DNA of 64,000 nt from Rhodoferax ferrireducens T118 (GTDB lineage Bacteria; Pseudomonadota; Gammaproteobacteria; Burkholderiales; Burkholderiaceae_C), in the NCBI RefSeq assembly GCF_000013605.1, contig NC_007908.1, positions 2,604,001 through 2,668,000 on the forward strand, written 5' to 3'. Positions 27,220 to 36,436 of the stretch are shown here, piece by piece. The stretch's first letter is position 1. Every line of letters begins with the position of its first letter. The notes beneath the pieces were generated by a model that had not been told where the DNA came from, ran no database searches, and saw only the letters and a program-made list of their open reading frames with translations. Both the position numbers and the translations under genes were made by a program.

Positions 27220-28505
27220 AGCGATTCCATCCGTTTGATTTCCTTTTCGATACTCTCCTGAATCTGCCCCCACTCGCGTGCGAACTGTCGGCGGCAGATT
27301 TCAAACAGGCCCAAGCCGGTCAACATCACAAACCCGGAGCCAAACCAACTGTTGAGACTCTTCGAGTTCAAAGTGCCGCCCAGAAAGGTCAATTCAGGCC
27401 CGAGTGCCGAGTTGAGTTGCAGGTGATAGACCATCTCGATCATCGCGGCCGCACCCAGCAGCACGACCAGTGCCGTCAGACCCAACGCAAGATAGCTGAC
27501 CCAGAGTTTTCGCAGGTGACCAAATTTAGCCACCCGCAGATTCATCATCAGCAAGGAGGCGACGCCACCCGGCGCGTACATCACCATAAACAGGAAAACC
27601 AGGCCCAGGTACAAAAGCCACGCCTTGGTGAATTCGGACAACAACACAAACGCCAGCACCATCAGAATGGCGCCAATGATCGGTCCAAAGAAGAAGGTCG
27701 CGCCGCCCAGAAAAGTAAACAGCAGGTAGGCGCCCGAGCGATAACCACTGACCACCTCCGAGGTGACAATTTCAAAATTCAAGGCTGCCAGACCGCCCGA
27801 GATGCCGGCAAAAAAAGCCGCAATGATGAAAGCGATGTAGCGCACTTTCTGGGTGTCATAGCCCACAAATTCCACCCGTTCGGGGTTGTCACGCACGGCG
27901 TTGAGCATGCGCCCCAGCGGCGTGCGTGTAAACGCAAACATCAGGCCGGTACAGATAAACGTGTAGACGGCAATCAGGTAATACAACTCGATCTGGGGCC
28001 CGTAGCTGATGCCAAAGGTCTTGGCACCCGCCACGCGGTTGCCCGATACACCGCCTTCGCCGCCAAAAAATTCCGGAAACATCAAGGACATGGCCCACAC
28101 CAGCTCGCCAATACCCAGCGTGATCATGGCAAACGGTGTTGCCGCTTTCTTGGTCGTAACCCAGCCCAACAGGATGGCAACCGCCATACTGGCCAGACCA
28201 CCCGCAATGGGAACCAGACTCACGGGCAAGGGCCATCCGCCGCTGACCTGATTTAGGGTGTGAATGGCCAGAAACGAGCCCATGCCCGAATAAACCGCAT
28301 GGCCGAAACTCAACATGCCACCCTGCCCCAGCAGGATGTTGTAGCTCAGGCAAACAATGATGGCAATGCCCATCTGGCTCAGCATGGTCTGGCTCAGACT
28401 GCTGGTAAACAACAGGGGCGCCGTCAGCAAAACCAGGGCAAACAGCGTCCAGATCACGACACGACCGACATTAAACGGCTTGAACTGATAAACCTTGCTA
28501 CTCAT
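27216..28505 (-). CDS. livM: Branched-chain-type ABC transporter permease LivM
   Basis: A 429-residue inner-membrane permease with many hydrophobic segments. The LivM landmark NILLGQGGMLSFGHAVYSG is followed by a long hydrophilic loop and FAFTRTPLGRMLNAVRDNP, the coupling-loop motif that contacts the ATPases. A C-terminal extension of about 90 residues with a further hydrophobic segment makes it longer than E. coli-type domains without the N-terminal extension. It ends in an ATGA overlap with livG and starts 4 bp after livH. Confidence 0.93.
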   Translation of the reverse strand: MSSKVYQFKPFNVGRVVIWTLFALVLLTAPLLFTSSLSQTMLSQMGIAIIVCLSYNILLGQGGMLSFGHAVYSGMGSFLAIHTLNQVSGGWPLPVSLVPIAGGLASMAVAILLGWVTTKKAATPFAMITLGIGELVWAMSLMFPEFFGGEGGVSGNRVAGAKTFGISYGPQIELYYLIAVYTFICTGLMFAFTRTPLGRMLNAVRDNPERVEFVGYDTQKVRYIAFIIAAFFAGISGGLAALNFEIVTSEVVSGYRSGAYLLFTFLGGATFFFGPIIGAILMVLAFVLLSEFTKAWLLYLGLVFLFMVMYAPGGVASLLMMNLRVAKFGHLRKLWVSYLALGLTALVVLLGAAAMIEMVYHLQLNSALGPELTFLGGTLNSKSLNSWFGSGFVMLTGLGLFEICRRQFAREWGQIQESIEKEIKRMESL

Positions 28506-28508
28506 GGA

Positions 28509-29456
28509 TCAGCCCTCCCGCGTGCCAAGAAGACCCTTGGGCCGGAAAATAAGGATGAGCACCAAAAACAGATACGGCAAGATAGGCGCTACCTGGCTGA
28601 GCTTGAGCTTCCACAACGCGTAGCCGAATGTTGAGGGCGTCAGTGTCACACCAACCGTCTGCAGCGCCGACATCAGGGACGCATCAATGGCCACCGCAAA
28701 AGTCTGCAAAACACCAATGAGTATGGAGGCCAGAAACGCACCAGCCAAGGAGCCCATGCCGCCAACCACAACCACCACAAAGATGACACCGCCCACCGAA
28801 AATGCCATGCTCGGCTCCGTCACATAGGCATTGCCACCAATCACACCCGCCAGGCCCGCCAGCGCACAGCCACCGCCAAAAACCAGCATGAAGACCCGCG
28901 GCACGTTATGCCCCAAGGCCTCCACCATCTCCGGGTGCGTCAGGGCCGCCTGAATCACCAGACCGATCCGCGTGCGGGTGAGCAACAGCCAGATGGCCAT
29001 CAACATCAATAACGCGACACCCATCATAAAACCACGGTACATCGGAAATTGGGTGCCGAAAAGGGTGAACAGGGGGCCATCCAGCGCCACCGGCACCCGG
29101 TAGTCCACCGAGCTGCGTCCCCACACCAGTTGCACCAATTCCAGAATGATGTAACTCAGGCCAAAGGTGATCAACAGTTCAGGGACGTGCCCAAACTTGT
29201 GAACCCGGCGCAGAAAATACTTTTCAAACGCAGCGCCAACCAGGCCGACCAACACAGGCGCCACCAGCAGGGCCGCCCAGAATCCAATCAGCGAAGTGAC
29301 CGTGTACGCGAAATAGGCGCCCAACATGTAAAAGGAAGCATGGGCGAAATTGAGAACGCCCATCATGCTGAAGATCAGCGTAAGCCCGGAACTCAGCATG
29401 AACAGCAGCATGCCGTAACTGATGCCGTTCAGCAGTGAAATGGTATAGAACTCCAT
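28509..29456 (-). CDS. livH: Branched-chain-type ABC transporter permease LivH
   Basis: A 315-residue permease. The N-terminus MEFYTISLLNGISYGMLLFM and the motif MMGVLNFAHASFYMLGAYFAY are typical of LivH; TRTRIGLVIQAALTHPEMVEALG is the ATPase-coupling loop. The start at 29456 was chosen because the region upstream is the terminator-containing spacer after the binding protein. It begins the livHMGF permease block. Confidence 0.93.
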   Translation of the reverse strand: MEFYTISLLNGISYGMLLFMLSSGLTLIFSMMGVLNFAHASFYMLGAYFAYTVTSLIGFWAALLVAPVLVGLVGAAFEKYFLRRVHKFGHVPELLITFGLSYIILELVQLVWGRSSVDYRVPVALDGPLFTLFGTQFPMYRGFMMGVALLMLMAIWLLLTRTRIGLVIQAALTHPEMVEALGHNVPRVFMLVFGGGCALAGLAGVIGGNAYVTEPSMAFSVGGVIFVVVVVGGMGSLAGAFLASILIGVLQTFAVAIDASLMSALQTVGVTLTPSTFGYALWKLKLSQVAPILPYLFLVLILIFRPKGLLGTREG

Positions 29457-29513
29457 GCAGTACCCGTGATGTAGTGAACAAAAGCCAAAGCAACAAACCC
29501 GCATGGCTGATAC

Positions 29514-29541
29514 AAAAAAAAAACCGGCCATCAAGCGCCGG
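29514..29541 (-). terminator. Terminator between the binding-protein gene and livH
   Basis: Minus strand CCGGCG-loop-GCCGG stem followed by ten T. It lies 56 bp after the stop codon at 29597 and 58 bp before livH. Partial read-through would give more binding protein than permease. Confidence 0.75.
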
Positions 29542-29596
29542 CAATGAACGCCAAGGCAACGACCCAGGTCACCCTGGGTTCAGACGTTGGCCGGTT

Positions 29597-30832
29597 TTAG
29601 CCTGGGCGTTTCATCTGGCAACTGGTGGGTGTGCTGGCCACATACGCCTCAATGTATTTGACCGGCGCAAAGGTGTAGCCGGTTTTTTCTGCACTATAGG
29701 GGTTCTTCTTGTCCACTTTTTGCCATTTGGAGATGTACAAGCCCTGCTGCATCTGGTGATCTGATTTGCGCATCTCGGAATCTCCGTTGAAGCCCTGGAA
29801 CTTCAACCCTTCCATCGCGGCGGCCACCTTGACCGGGTCGGTGGACTTTGCCTTGGCCATGCCTTCACTCAAAAGCACGAGGCCGTTGTAGATGGAGAAA
29901 GTGTAGAAGTCGTCGCCAAACTTCTTCTGGAAGTCGTTCGTCAGTTTCCCCATGACCCCCATGTAATTGGAATGGTTGTACGCAATCTGATAAACCTCGC
30001 CCTCACCGCCTGCGGCCAGCGCGGTGGGTGTGCCCGACACGCCGGCATAGTAGGTATACATCGGCAGCTTGAGGCCGGAGTCGTTCAATGCCTTGACGAA
30101 CAGCGTCAGGTCCTGCCCCCAATTGCCGGTCACGATGGTGTCGGCACCCGATGCCTTGATCTTGGCGACATAGGGCGAAAAATCCTTGACCTGCCCCATT
30201 GGCACCAGATCATCGCCGACCATCTGGGCATCGGGCCGCTTGCGGGCCATACCTTCCTTGAAATACTTGCTGACCTGTTGGCCGTGTGAGTAATTCTGGT
30301 TGAGCAAGTACACTTTTTTGACTTCGGGCTTGTCTTTCATGAAGCTGGTCAATGCTTCCATCTTCTGCGACGTGTCTGCATCCAGCCGGAAATGCCAATA
30401 ATTGCATTTCTCGTTGGTCAACGCCGGATCCACCGCCGAATAATTCAGGTAGACCACTTCCTTGCCGGGGTTGCGCTCGTTGTGCTTCGCGACTGCGTCG
30501 GACAAGGCCAGCGCCGCGCCGGACCCGTTTCCCTGCGCGATGTAGCGAAAGCCCTGGTCGACCGCTGCTTTGAAGGTGTTGAGTGCTTCTTGTGGCGACC
30601 CTTTGCTGTCCATGCCGACTATTTCGAACTTCACACCTGCCGGGTTCCTGACGCCGTTGGCTGGGTCGGCCAGAAATTGCCAGTTCTTCAACTGGTTCTG
30701 GCCCACGTTGGCCATCGGCCCGGACAGGCCCTCGATCATGGCAATTTTGACCGTCTCACCTTTCTGGGCAAGTGCGCCGCCGGCACACAATAGTGCAGCT
30801 GTGGCTGCAACCAGGTTCATTACAAATTTCAT
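29597..30832 (-). CDS. ABC transporter substrate-binding protein, paralogue 1
   Basis: A 411-residue periplasmic binding protein of the LivK (type I, HAAT) family. A cleavable signal peptide is visible (MKFVMNLVAATAALLCAGGALAQ, cleavage after Ala-Leu-Ala). The mature part starts KGETVKIAMIEGLSGPMAN and includes QGNGSGAALALSDAV and VVYLNYSAVDPALTNEKC. AGGAG precedes the start. It is the same length as, and closely related to, the next gene upstream (30884-32119); the two share the C-terminal TPTSCQMKRPG. This looks like a tandem duplication that keeps one permease complex. Confidence 0.92.
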   Translation of the reverse strand: MKFVMNLVAATAALLCAGGALAQKGETVKIAMIEGLSGPMANVGQNQLKNWQFLADPANGVRNPAGVKFEIVGMDSKGSPQEALNTFKAAVDQGFRYIAQGNGSGAALALSDAVAKHNERNPGKEVVYLNYSAVDPALTNEKCNYWHFRLDADTSQKMEALTSFMKDKPEVKKVYLLNQNYSHGQQVSKYFKEGMARKRPDAQMVGDDLVPMGQVKDFSPYVAKIKASGADTIVTGNWGQDLTLFVKALNDSGLKLPMYTYYAGVSGTPTALAAGGEGEVYQIAYNHSNYMGVMGKLTNDFQKKFGDDFYTFSIYNGLVLLSEGMAKAKSTDPVKVAAAMEGLKFQGFNGDSEMRKSDHQMQQGLYISKWQKVDKKNPYSAEKTGYTFAPVKYIEAYVASTPTSCQMKRPG

Positions 30833-30883
30833 AAAAAAACTCCTGAGTTTTATTTAATCAGCACCCGCCCAGCGTCACCAGCC

Positions 30884-32119
30884 CTAGCCTGGCCGTTTCA
30901 TTTGGCAACTGGTTGGCGTGCTGGCAATGAACGCGTCCATCTGCTTGACCGGCGCAAAGGTGTAGCCGGTGTTCTCAACGCTGTAAGGGTTTTTCTTGTC
31001 TACTTTTTGCCACTTGGTCACAAACATGGACTGCTGCAACTGGTGATCGGATTTGCGCATTTGCACTTCACCGGCAAAGCTCTTGACCGTCAAGCCCTCC
31101 AGCGCAGCTGCCACCTTGACCGGGTCGCTGGACTTGGCTTTGGCCATCGCCGCCGCCATCAGGTTGATGCCGTTGTATGTCGCATAGGTGTAGTAATCGT
31201 CGTTGAATTTTTGCTTGAAATCCTCAGCGATTTTGCCGATTTCACCGGGTTCGTTGGCATGGCCATAGGCAATCACATAAACCTCGCTGTCGCCGCCAGC
31301 CGCCAATGCGGTTGGTGTACCGGTGACCTGCGCGTAGTAGGTATACATGGGAATTTTGAGACCCGCGTCATTGAGCGCCTTGACCAGCAGCGTCAAATCA
31401 GCACCCCAGTTGCCGGTCACGATAGCATCGGCGCCGGCTTGCTTGATCTTGGCAACATAAGGCGAAAAGTCCTTGACCTGACCAATCGGAGTCAGATCGT
31501 CGCCGACGATTTTCACATCGGGGCGCTTGCGGGCAATGTCTTCCTTGAAATACTTGGACACTTGCTGGCCGTGCGAGTAGTTCTGGTTCATCAGATACAC
31601 TTTTTTGACGCTCGGCTGGTCTTTCATGAAAGCGGTCAAGGCCTCCATCTTCATGCTGGTGTCGGCATCCAGACGGAAATGCCAGTAGTCGCATTTTTCG
31701 TTGGTCATCGCCGGATCAACGGCGGCGTAATTGAGATACACCACTTCCTTGCCCGGATTGCGCGCATTGTGCTTGGACACGGCATCAGAAATCGCCAGGC
31801 CAGCGCCTGAGCCGTTGCCCTGGGTCACATAGCGAAAGCCCTGGTCGATGGCGGCCTTGAGTGAGTTCAGACTTTCCTGGGGAGACCCCTTGTTGTCAAA
31901 ACCTGTGACTTCAAACTTCACGCCAGCCGGATTCTTGGCGCCGCTCAGGCGCTCTGCCACAAATTGCCAGCTTTTGAGCTGGTTTTGACCCACATTGGCA
32001 AACGGGCCGGACAGCGGATCAATAAAAGCGATTTTGACGGTTGATCCAGCCTGGGCCAATGCACCACCGACGCACAAAGCAGCTACCGTGGCAGCGACAA
32101 CATTCCTGACCAATTTCAT
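30884..32119 (-). CDS. ABC transporter substrate-binding protein, paralogue 2
   Basis: A 411-residue LivK-type binding protein with the signal peptide MKLVRNVVAATVAALCVGGA (continuing LAQ) and a mature N-terminus AGSTVKIAFIDPLSGPFANV. The start at 32119 has AGGAG upstream. It is 51 bp upstream of paralogue 1. The ligand-pocket regions differ in places (IEGLSGPMAN against IDPLSGPFAN; SNYMGVMG against ANEPGEIG), so the two proteins probably bind related but different ligands. A GCTTGT/ACAAGC dyad at about 32164-32182 lies in its promoter region. Confidence 0.92.
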   Translation of the reverse strand: MKLVRNVVAATVAALCVGGALAQAGSTVKIAFIDPLSGPFANVGQNQLKSWQFVAERLSGAKNPAGVKFEVTGFDNKGSPQESLNSLKAAIDQGFRYVTQGNGSGAGLAISDAVSKHNARNPGKEVVYLNYAAVDPAMTNEKCDYWHFRLDADTSMKMEALTAFMKDQPSVKKVYLMNQNYSHGQQVSKYFKEDIARKRPDVKIVGDDLTPIGQVKDFSPYVAKIKQAGADAIVTGNWGADLTLLVKALNDAGLKIPMYTYYAQVTGTPTALAAGGDSEVYVIAYGHANEPGEIGKIAEDFKQKFNDDYYTYATYNGINLMAAAMAKAKSSDPVKVAAALEGLTVKSFAGEVQMRKSDHQLQQSMFVTKWQKVDKKNPYSVENTGYTFAPVKQMDAFIASTPTSCQMKRPG

Positions 32120-32239
32120 ATAAAAATCTCCTGGGTTTTGATACATCAACACCCGTCCAGCGTACAAGCATTTGTGGCTTGTCCCATGAGGGATTTCCCG
32201 TACGATGAATCACCCAGGCGACACGACTCGACTCAGGAC

Positions 32240-33868
32240 TCAAGCATCCGGCAGCTGGTAATCCTTGAGCAGCTCACGCAGTTTGCTCTTCTGCATCTTG
32301 CCGGTACCACCGAGCGGAATCGCGTCAACAAACACGACGTCGTCCGGTATCTGCCATTTGGCGCATTTGCCCTCATAAAACGCAAGAAGTTCGTCACGCG
32401 AGACCTCCGCGCCCGGCTTCTTCATCACGGCGATGATGGGCCGCTCATCCCACTTGGGATGCTTCATGCCGATGCAAGCGGCCATCGCCACGGCCGGGTG
32501 CGCCATGGCAACGTTCTCCACATCAATGGAACTGATCCACTCGCCGCCGGACTTGATAACGTCTTTGCTGCGGTCGGTGATCTGCATGTAGCCATCGGCA
32601 TCAATGGTGGCGACGTCACCGGTCGGGAACCAGCCGTCTACCAGTGGCGAGCCGCCCTCCCCTTTGAAATAGTCACTGATGATCCAGGGGCCCTTGACCA
32701 GCAGGTCACCGTACGCCTTGCCATCCCAAGGCAATTCATCCCCGTTGCCATCCACAATTTTCATGTCCACGCCAAAAATGCCGCGTCCCTGTTTGAGCCG
32801 GACCTTCATTTTTTCCTCAGGCGTCATCGCCAGATGCTTGTTCTTGAGGGTGCAAACCGTGCCCAGGGGCGACATTTCCGTCATGCCCCAGGCATGCAGT
32901 ACCTCCACACCATAGACGTCATTGAACGCCGTGATCATGGCCGGCGGGCAGGCCGAGCCACCAATGACAGTGCGCTTGAGTGTGCTGAAACGCAAACCGC
33001 CCGCCTGCATGTGACTGAGCATCATCTGCCACACGGTGGGAACACCGGCCGCAAACGACACGCGTTCGTTCTCGATCAATTCAAAGATGGATTTTCCATC
33101 CATGGCTGGTCCCGGAAACACCAGTTTGGCCCCCGTCATCGCCGCTGAATACGGCAGGCCCCAGGCATTGACGTGGAACATGGGCACCACTGGCAACACC
33201 GTGTCACGCGCGCTCATACTCAAGGCGTCTGGCAAAGCGCCGGCAAACGCGTGCAACATGGTGGATCGATGGCTGTACAGGGCTGCTTTGGGGTTGCCGG
33301 TGGTGCCGCTGGTGTAGCACATGCTGGACGCCGAGTTTTCATCAAAGGCAGGCCATTTGTAGCTGCTCGATTGGGCGCCAATCCATGCTTCATAGCAGAG
33401 CAGGCCGGGAATGCCGCTGTCGGCCGGTAGTTTGTCGGCATCACACATCGCCACAAAATGTTTGATGGTGGTGCAACGGCCGTGGATGGCTTTGACAATG
33501 GGCAAAAAGCTCATGTCAAAACACAGCACGGAATCTTCTGCGTGGTTGGCAATCCAGACAATCTGGTCCGGGTGCAGGCGCGGATTGAGCGTATGCAGCA
33601 CCCGACCCGAACCACTCACGCCGAAATACAGTTCCAGGTGACGGTAACCGTTCCATGCGAGTGTGGCCACCCGGTCGCTGAAGGGCAGCTTCAGCCCATC
33701 CAGGGCGTTGGCAACCTGGCGTGAACGCGACGCAATATCCTTATAGGTGCAGCGATGAATATCGCCTTCCACCCGTCGCGACACGATTTCGCCCTCGCCA
33801 TGGTGGCGCTGCGCAAACTCGATCAGCGACGAAATCAACAACTGGTGGTTTTGCATCAACCCGAGCAT
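32240..33868 (-). CDS. Acyl-CoA synthetase (fatty-acid--CoA ligase family)
   Basis: A 542-residue adenylate-forming enzyme that activates a carboxylic acid to its CoA thioester. The AMP-binding P-loop is SSMCYTSGTTGNPKAALYSH, followed by HAWGMTEMSPLG, GWFPTGDVATIDADGYM and the C-terminal catalytic Lys in GGTGKMQKSKLRELL. AGGAG lies before the ATG at 33868. It heads the minus-strand catabolic block and is divergent from the Crp/Fnr-type gene; two palindromes lie in the shared 230-bp gap. It would make the acyl-CoA used by the dehydrogenase, FadB-like enzyme and thiolase. Acid specificity unknown (medium/long-chain or related). Confidence 0.92.
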   Translation of the reverse strand: MLGLMQNHQLLISSLIEFAQRHHGEGEIVSRRVEGDIHRCTYKDIASRSRQVANALDGLKLPFSDRVATLAWNGYRHLELYFGVSGSGRVLHTLNPRLHPDQIVWIANHAEDSVLCFDMSFLPIVKAIHGRCTTIKHFVAMCDADKLPADSGIPGLLCYEAWIGAQSSSYKWPAFDENSASSMCYTSGTTGNPKAALYSHRSTMLHAFAGALPDALSMSARDTVLPVVPMFHVNAWGLPYSAAMTGAKLVFPGPAMDGKSIFELIENERVSFAAGVPTVWQMMLSHMQAGGLRFSTLKRTVIGGSACPPAMITAFNDVYGVEVLHAWGMTEMSPLGTVCTLKNKHLAMTPEEKMKVRLKQGRGIFGVDMKIVDGNGDELPWDGKAYGDLLVKGPWIISDYFKGEGGSPLVDGWFPTGDVATIDADGYMQITDRSKDVIKSGGEWISSIDVENVAMAHPAVAMAACIGMKHPKWDERPIIAVMKKPGAEVSRDELLAFYEGKCAKWQIPDDVVFVDAIPLGGTGKMQKSKLRELLKDYQLPDA

Positions 33869-33950
33869 GAAATTTCTCCTGTAAATTGGTCTAGGGGTCC
33901 ACTCGCATGGTACTGCGGTTTCCAATCAAGTTAACGCCGTGACGCCATGT

Positions 33951-33971
33951 GAAGCTGGCATTGCCAGCTTC
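33951..33971. promoter_or_regulatory. Perfect 21-bp palindrome in the ligase/regulator gap
   Basis: GAAGCTGGCA and TGCCAGCTTC are 10-bp arms around a single T. There is no T-run, so it is not a terminator. It lies 83 bp before the ligase start and could be a second operator in the divergent promoter. Confidence 0.4.
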
Positions 33972-34036
33972 GTATTTCATAGCATCCACTCTGCGTCTGC
34001 AACTGGAGTCTGACGTCCATGGCGAATGTATGCAAA

Positions 34037-34075
34037 ACTTGTCACGTACGCGACAAGTTGTCATTGAGCTGACAA
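34037..34075. promoter_or_regulatory. Two tandem TTGTC-N8-GACAA operators upstream of the Crp/Fnr-type gene
   Basis: Site 1 is ACTTGTC-N8-GACAAGT (34037-34058) and site 2 is TTGTC-N8-GACAA (34058-34075). Their centres are 19 bp apart, about two helical turns. The 5-8-5 geometry fits the dimeric Crp/Fnr fold and suggests autoregulation plus control of the divergent ligase. Confidence 0.65.
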
Positions 34076-34098
34076 TTGATCTGTGTTTACCCTTGCCC

Positions 34099-34797
34099 AT
34101 GTTTCCCAGCACCGCCTCATCAACTTCACGCTTTCTTGCCACGCAATCCTGGTTCGCCGGCTTGCCGCGTTTGACTCAAATGCGGGTCGATGAAAGCCTC
34201 TTGCGCACGAGCGGAAGACGTGGCGATGTGATGCTGCAGGCCAATGCGAAGGTAGAGGGCTGCTACGCGGTTCTGTCGGGCCTGATCAAGGTACAGACCG
34301 TTCCTGTGAAGGGGCGGTCATCCAGTTTTTTGGGTGTGGCGTGCGGCGAATGGTTTGGGGAAGGCTCCGCACTGAAGACCGAGCCGCGCAGGTATGAAGT
34401 CATTGCGTTGCGCGATACCGAGTTGTTGTGCCTGCCGCTGGCCGAATTTGACCACCTGCGCGCGACCAGCATTGAGTTCAACCAGTTTCTGGTGAGCCAG
34501 CTAAATCTTAGGGTGAGTCAGGCCATGGCGCTCATCGAAGCCAGCCGTCTGCGCACACCCGAGCAGCGTGTCGCGCTGTCCCTGAGCCGCCAGTTCTGGA
34601 GCCGGACCCGCAAACTTGGCCTGTCACAAGACGAACTGGCCAATCTGGTCGGGGTATCGCGTCAGACCGCCAACCGGGCTTTGCAGGCATTGGCACAACG
34701 TGGGCTGGTGACACTTGAATTCGGGCGCGTGGATATTGTCGACGACGACGCACTGACGCGCTTCATCTTTTCAGCACCCGAAAATCCGTCGGATTGA
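34099..34797 (+). CDS. Crp/Fnr-family transcriptional regulator
   Basis: A 232-residue regulator. Residues about 15-130 are a cyclic-nucleotide-binding-type beta-roll (LQANAKVEGCYAVLSGLIKV, CGEWFGEGSAL). The C-terminal winged helix holds LSQDELANLVGVSRQTANRA, where SRQTANRA aligns with the CRP recognition helix SRETVGR, Gln replacing Glu. There is no N-terminal cysteine cluster of the FNR type, so the effector is not oxygen through Fe-S. The start at 34099 (MFPSTASSTSRF) is my choice; the frame opens to 33949, but the palindromic operators at 34037-34075 would then be coding. It is the likely controller of the liv/fad block. Confidence 0.9.
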   Translation: MFPSTASSTSRFLATQSWFAGLPRLTQMRVDESLLRTSGRRGDVMLQANAKVEGCYAVLSGLIKVQTVPVKGRSSSFLGVACGEWFGEGSALKTEPRRYEVIALRDTELLCLPLAEFDHLRATSIEFNQFLVSQLNLRVSQAMALIEASRLRTPEQRVALSLSRQFWSRTRKLGLSQDELANLVGVSRQTANRALQALAQRGLVTLEFGRVDIVDDDALTRFIFSAPENPSD

Positions 34798-34880
34798 CCT
34801 GACAGTTGAACCAGGCGCAGCTTGGCGCGTGGATAACCCTGCGAACTTTGTGCAAGGCCCTACTGCGAGACAATTCGGCC

Positions 34881-36371
34881 ATGACCGTGGCCACACAAAA
34901 CTTGACAGCGCTCGATGTGGGATTAGCCTGGCGCAACAGCTTCGCCCAGTTGGGCAAAAGCTTTTACACGCCGCTGGCGCCCTGGCCGCTGCCCGCGCCT
35001 TACTGGGTGGGCCGCAGCACCTCGACGGCCCGTGAGTTGGGTCTCAGTGAGTCGTGGCTGGATTCACCAGAACTGCTGCAGGTGCTTACCGGCAACCAGC
35101 CGATGGCGGGCACACAGCCACTGGCCAGCGTCTACAGCGGTCACCAATTTGGCCAGTGGGCGGGACAACTCGGTGATGGCCGTGCTATTTTGCTGGGGGA
35201 AACCGGTGGCCTGGAGGTGCAGCTGAAGGGTTCCGGGCTGACACCCTACTCCCGCATGGGCGACGGGCGTGCCGTGTTGCGCTCCAGCATCCGCGAATTC
35301 CTGTGCAGCGAAGCCATGCAGGGCCTGGGCATTGCCACGTCACGCGCCCTGTGTGTCGTCGGCTCGGATGCGCCGATACGGCGCGAAACTGTTGAGACCG
35401 CAGCGGTGGTGACGCGGGTGGCGCCCAGCTTCATCCGGTTCGGCCACTTTGAGCATTTTTCCCATCATGACCAGCATGCGCAACTCAAGGTCCTGGCCGA
35501 CTATGTCATTGACCGGTTCTACCCGGAGTGCCGCGCAAGCGACAAATTCGCAGGCAACCCTTACGCGGCCTTGCTGGAGGCGGTGAGTGAACGCACTGCG
35601 GCCCTGGTGGCACAGTGGCAGGCGGTGGGCTTTTGCCATGGCGTCTTGAACACCGACAACATGAGCATTCTGGGTCTGACCATCGACTACGGGCCGTTTC
35701 AATTTCTGGATGCATTCAACCCCGGCCACGTTTGCAACCACTCGGACCAGGAAGGCCGCTACGCGTTCGACAAGCAGCCCAACATCGCCTACTGGAACCT
35801 GTTTTGTCTGGGGCAGGCTCTGCTTCCCCTGATCGGTGAACAGGAGCTCGCCATCGCCGCGCTGGAGTCCTACAAGACCGTATTTCCTGCCGCATTCGAG
35901 CGCCTGATGTTTGCCAAGCTCGGTCTGCTCGATGCCAGCGACAGCACGGCCACTGTCGACCGGGCATTGCTGCAGGACATCCTGCAACTGCTGGCCAGGG
36001 AGCAGGTTGACTACACCATCTTCTGGCGACGACTGAGCCATTGCGGCGTTGCGACTGACGCTCAGACGGTCCGGGACCTGTTTGTGGACCGATCCGCCGC
36101 AGATGCGTGGTTGCTACGCTATTCAGAGCGGCTTGAGCATATTCCACAGGGGCTAGCGGCTGATTTGATGCTTAAAACAAATCCGAAATTTGTGCTCCGC
36201 AATTATTTGGGCGAACAAGCTATCCAGGCAGCAAAACTAAAAGACTTTTCTCAAGTCGAAACCTTGCTGATGCTGCTTGAATCGCCTTTTGAGGAACACC
36301 CGGGTTTTGATAAATACGCCGATTTCCCACCCGACTGGGCCAGCAGCATCGAAATCAGTTGCAGCTCTTGA
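34881..36371 (+). CDS. selO: Protein adenylyltransferase SelO
   Basis: A 496-residue SelO (YdiU) pseudokinase-fold enzyme that transfers AMP to Ser/Thr/Tyr of targets in redox homeostasis. Motifs seen are [40 protein letters not shown], the catalytic-type [20 protein letters not shown] and [10 protein letters not shown] near the C-terminus. Bacterial SelO ends without selenocysteine; here the C-terminus is ISCSS. The start at 34881 (MTVATQNLT) fits the family. Residues near 410-430 ([14 protein letters not shown]) are encoded by a stretch resembling the dispersed repeat (copy E). It is followed by msrB, also a redox-repair gene. Confidence 0.93.
   Translation: MTVATQNLTALDVGLAWRNSFAQLGKSFYTPLAPWPLPAPYWVGRSTSTARELGLSESWLDSPELLQVLTGNQPMAGTQPLASVYSGHQFGQWAGQLGDGRAILLGETGGLEVQLKGSGLTPYSRMGDGRAVLRSSIREFLCSEAMQGLGIATSRALCVVGSDAPIRRETVETAAVVTRVAPSFIRFGHFEHFSHHDQHAQLKVLADYVIDRFYPECRASDKFAGNPYAALLEAVSERTAALVAQWQAVGFCHGVLNTDNMSILGLTIDYGPFQFLDAFNPGHVCNHSDQEGRYAFDKQPNIAYWNLFCLGQALLPLIGEQELAIAALESYKTVFPAAFERLMFAKLGLLDASDSTATVDRALLQDILQLLAREQVDYTIFWRRLSHCGVATDAQTVRDLFVDRSAADAWLLRYSERLEHIPQGLAADLMLKTNPKFVLRNYLGEQAIQAAKLKDFSQVETLLMLLESPFEEHPGFDKYADFPPDWASSIEISCSS
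36118..36175 (+). repeat. Dispersed repeat, copy E (inside selO)
   Basis: GCTATTCAGAGCGGCTTGAG then CATATTCCACAGGGGCTAGC and GGCTGATTT match the core and the GCATATT spacer of copies B and F. The 5' stem has decayed, and the element is read in a different frame from copies A, D and G. Confidence 0.6.
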
Positions 36372-36436
36372 CTGAACCATTTCACAGCGGGCTCGCGGTG
36401 ACCGATGTACCTGAGCCCTCATCAGGCAAAAATACC

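Noticed and set aside
32179..32196. TTGTC-N8-GATTT before substrate-binding paralogue 2
   Set aside because: Only one half-site matches the operator proposed for the Crp/Fnr-type regulator, so it is not counted.
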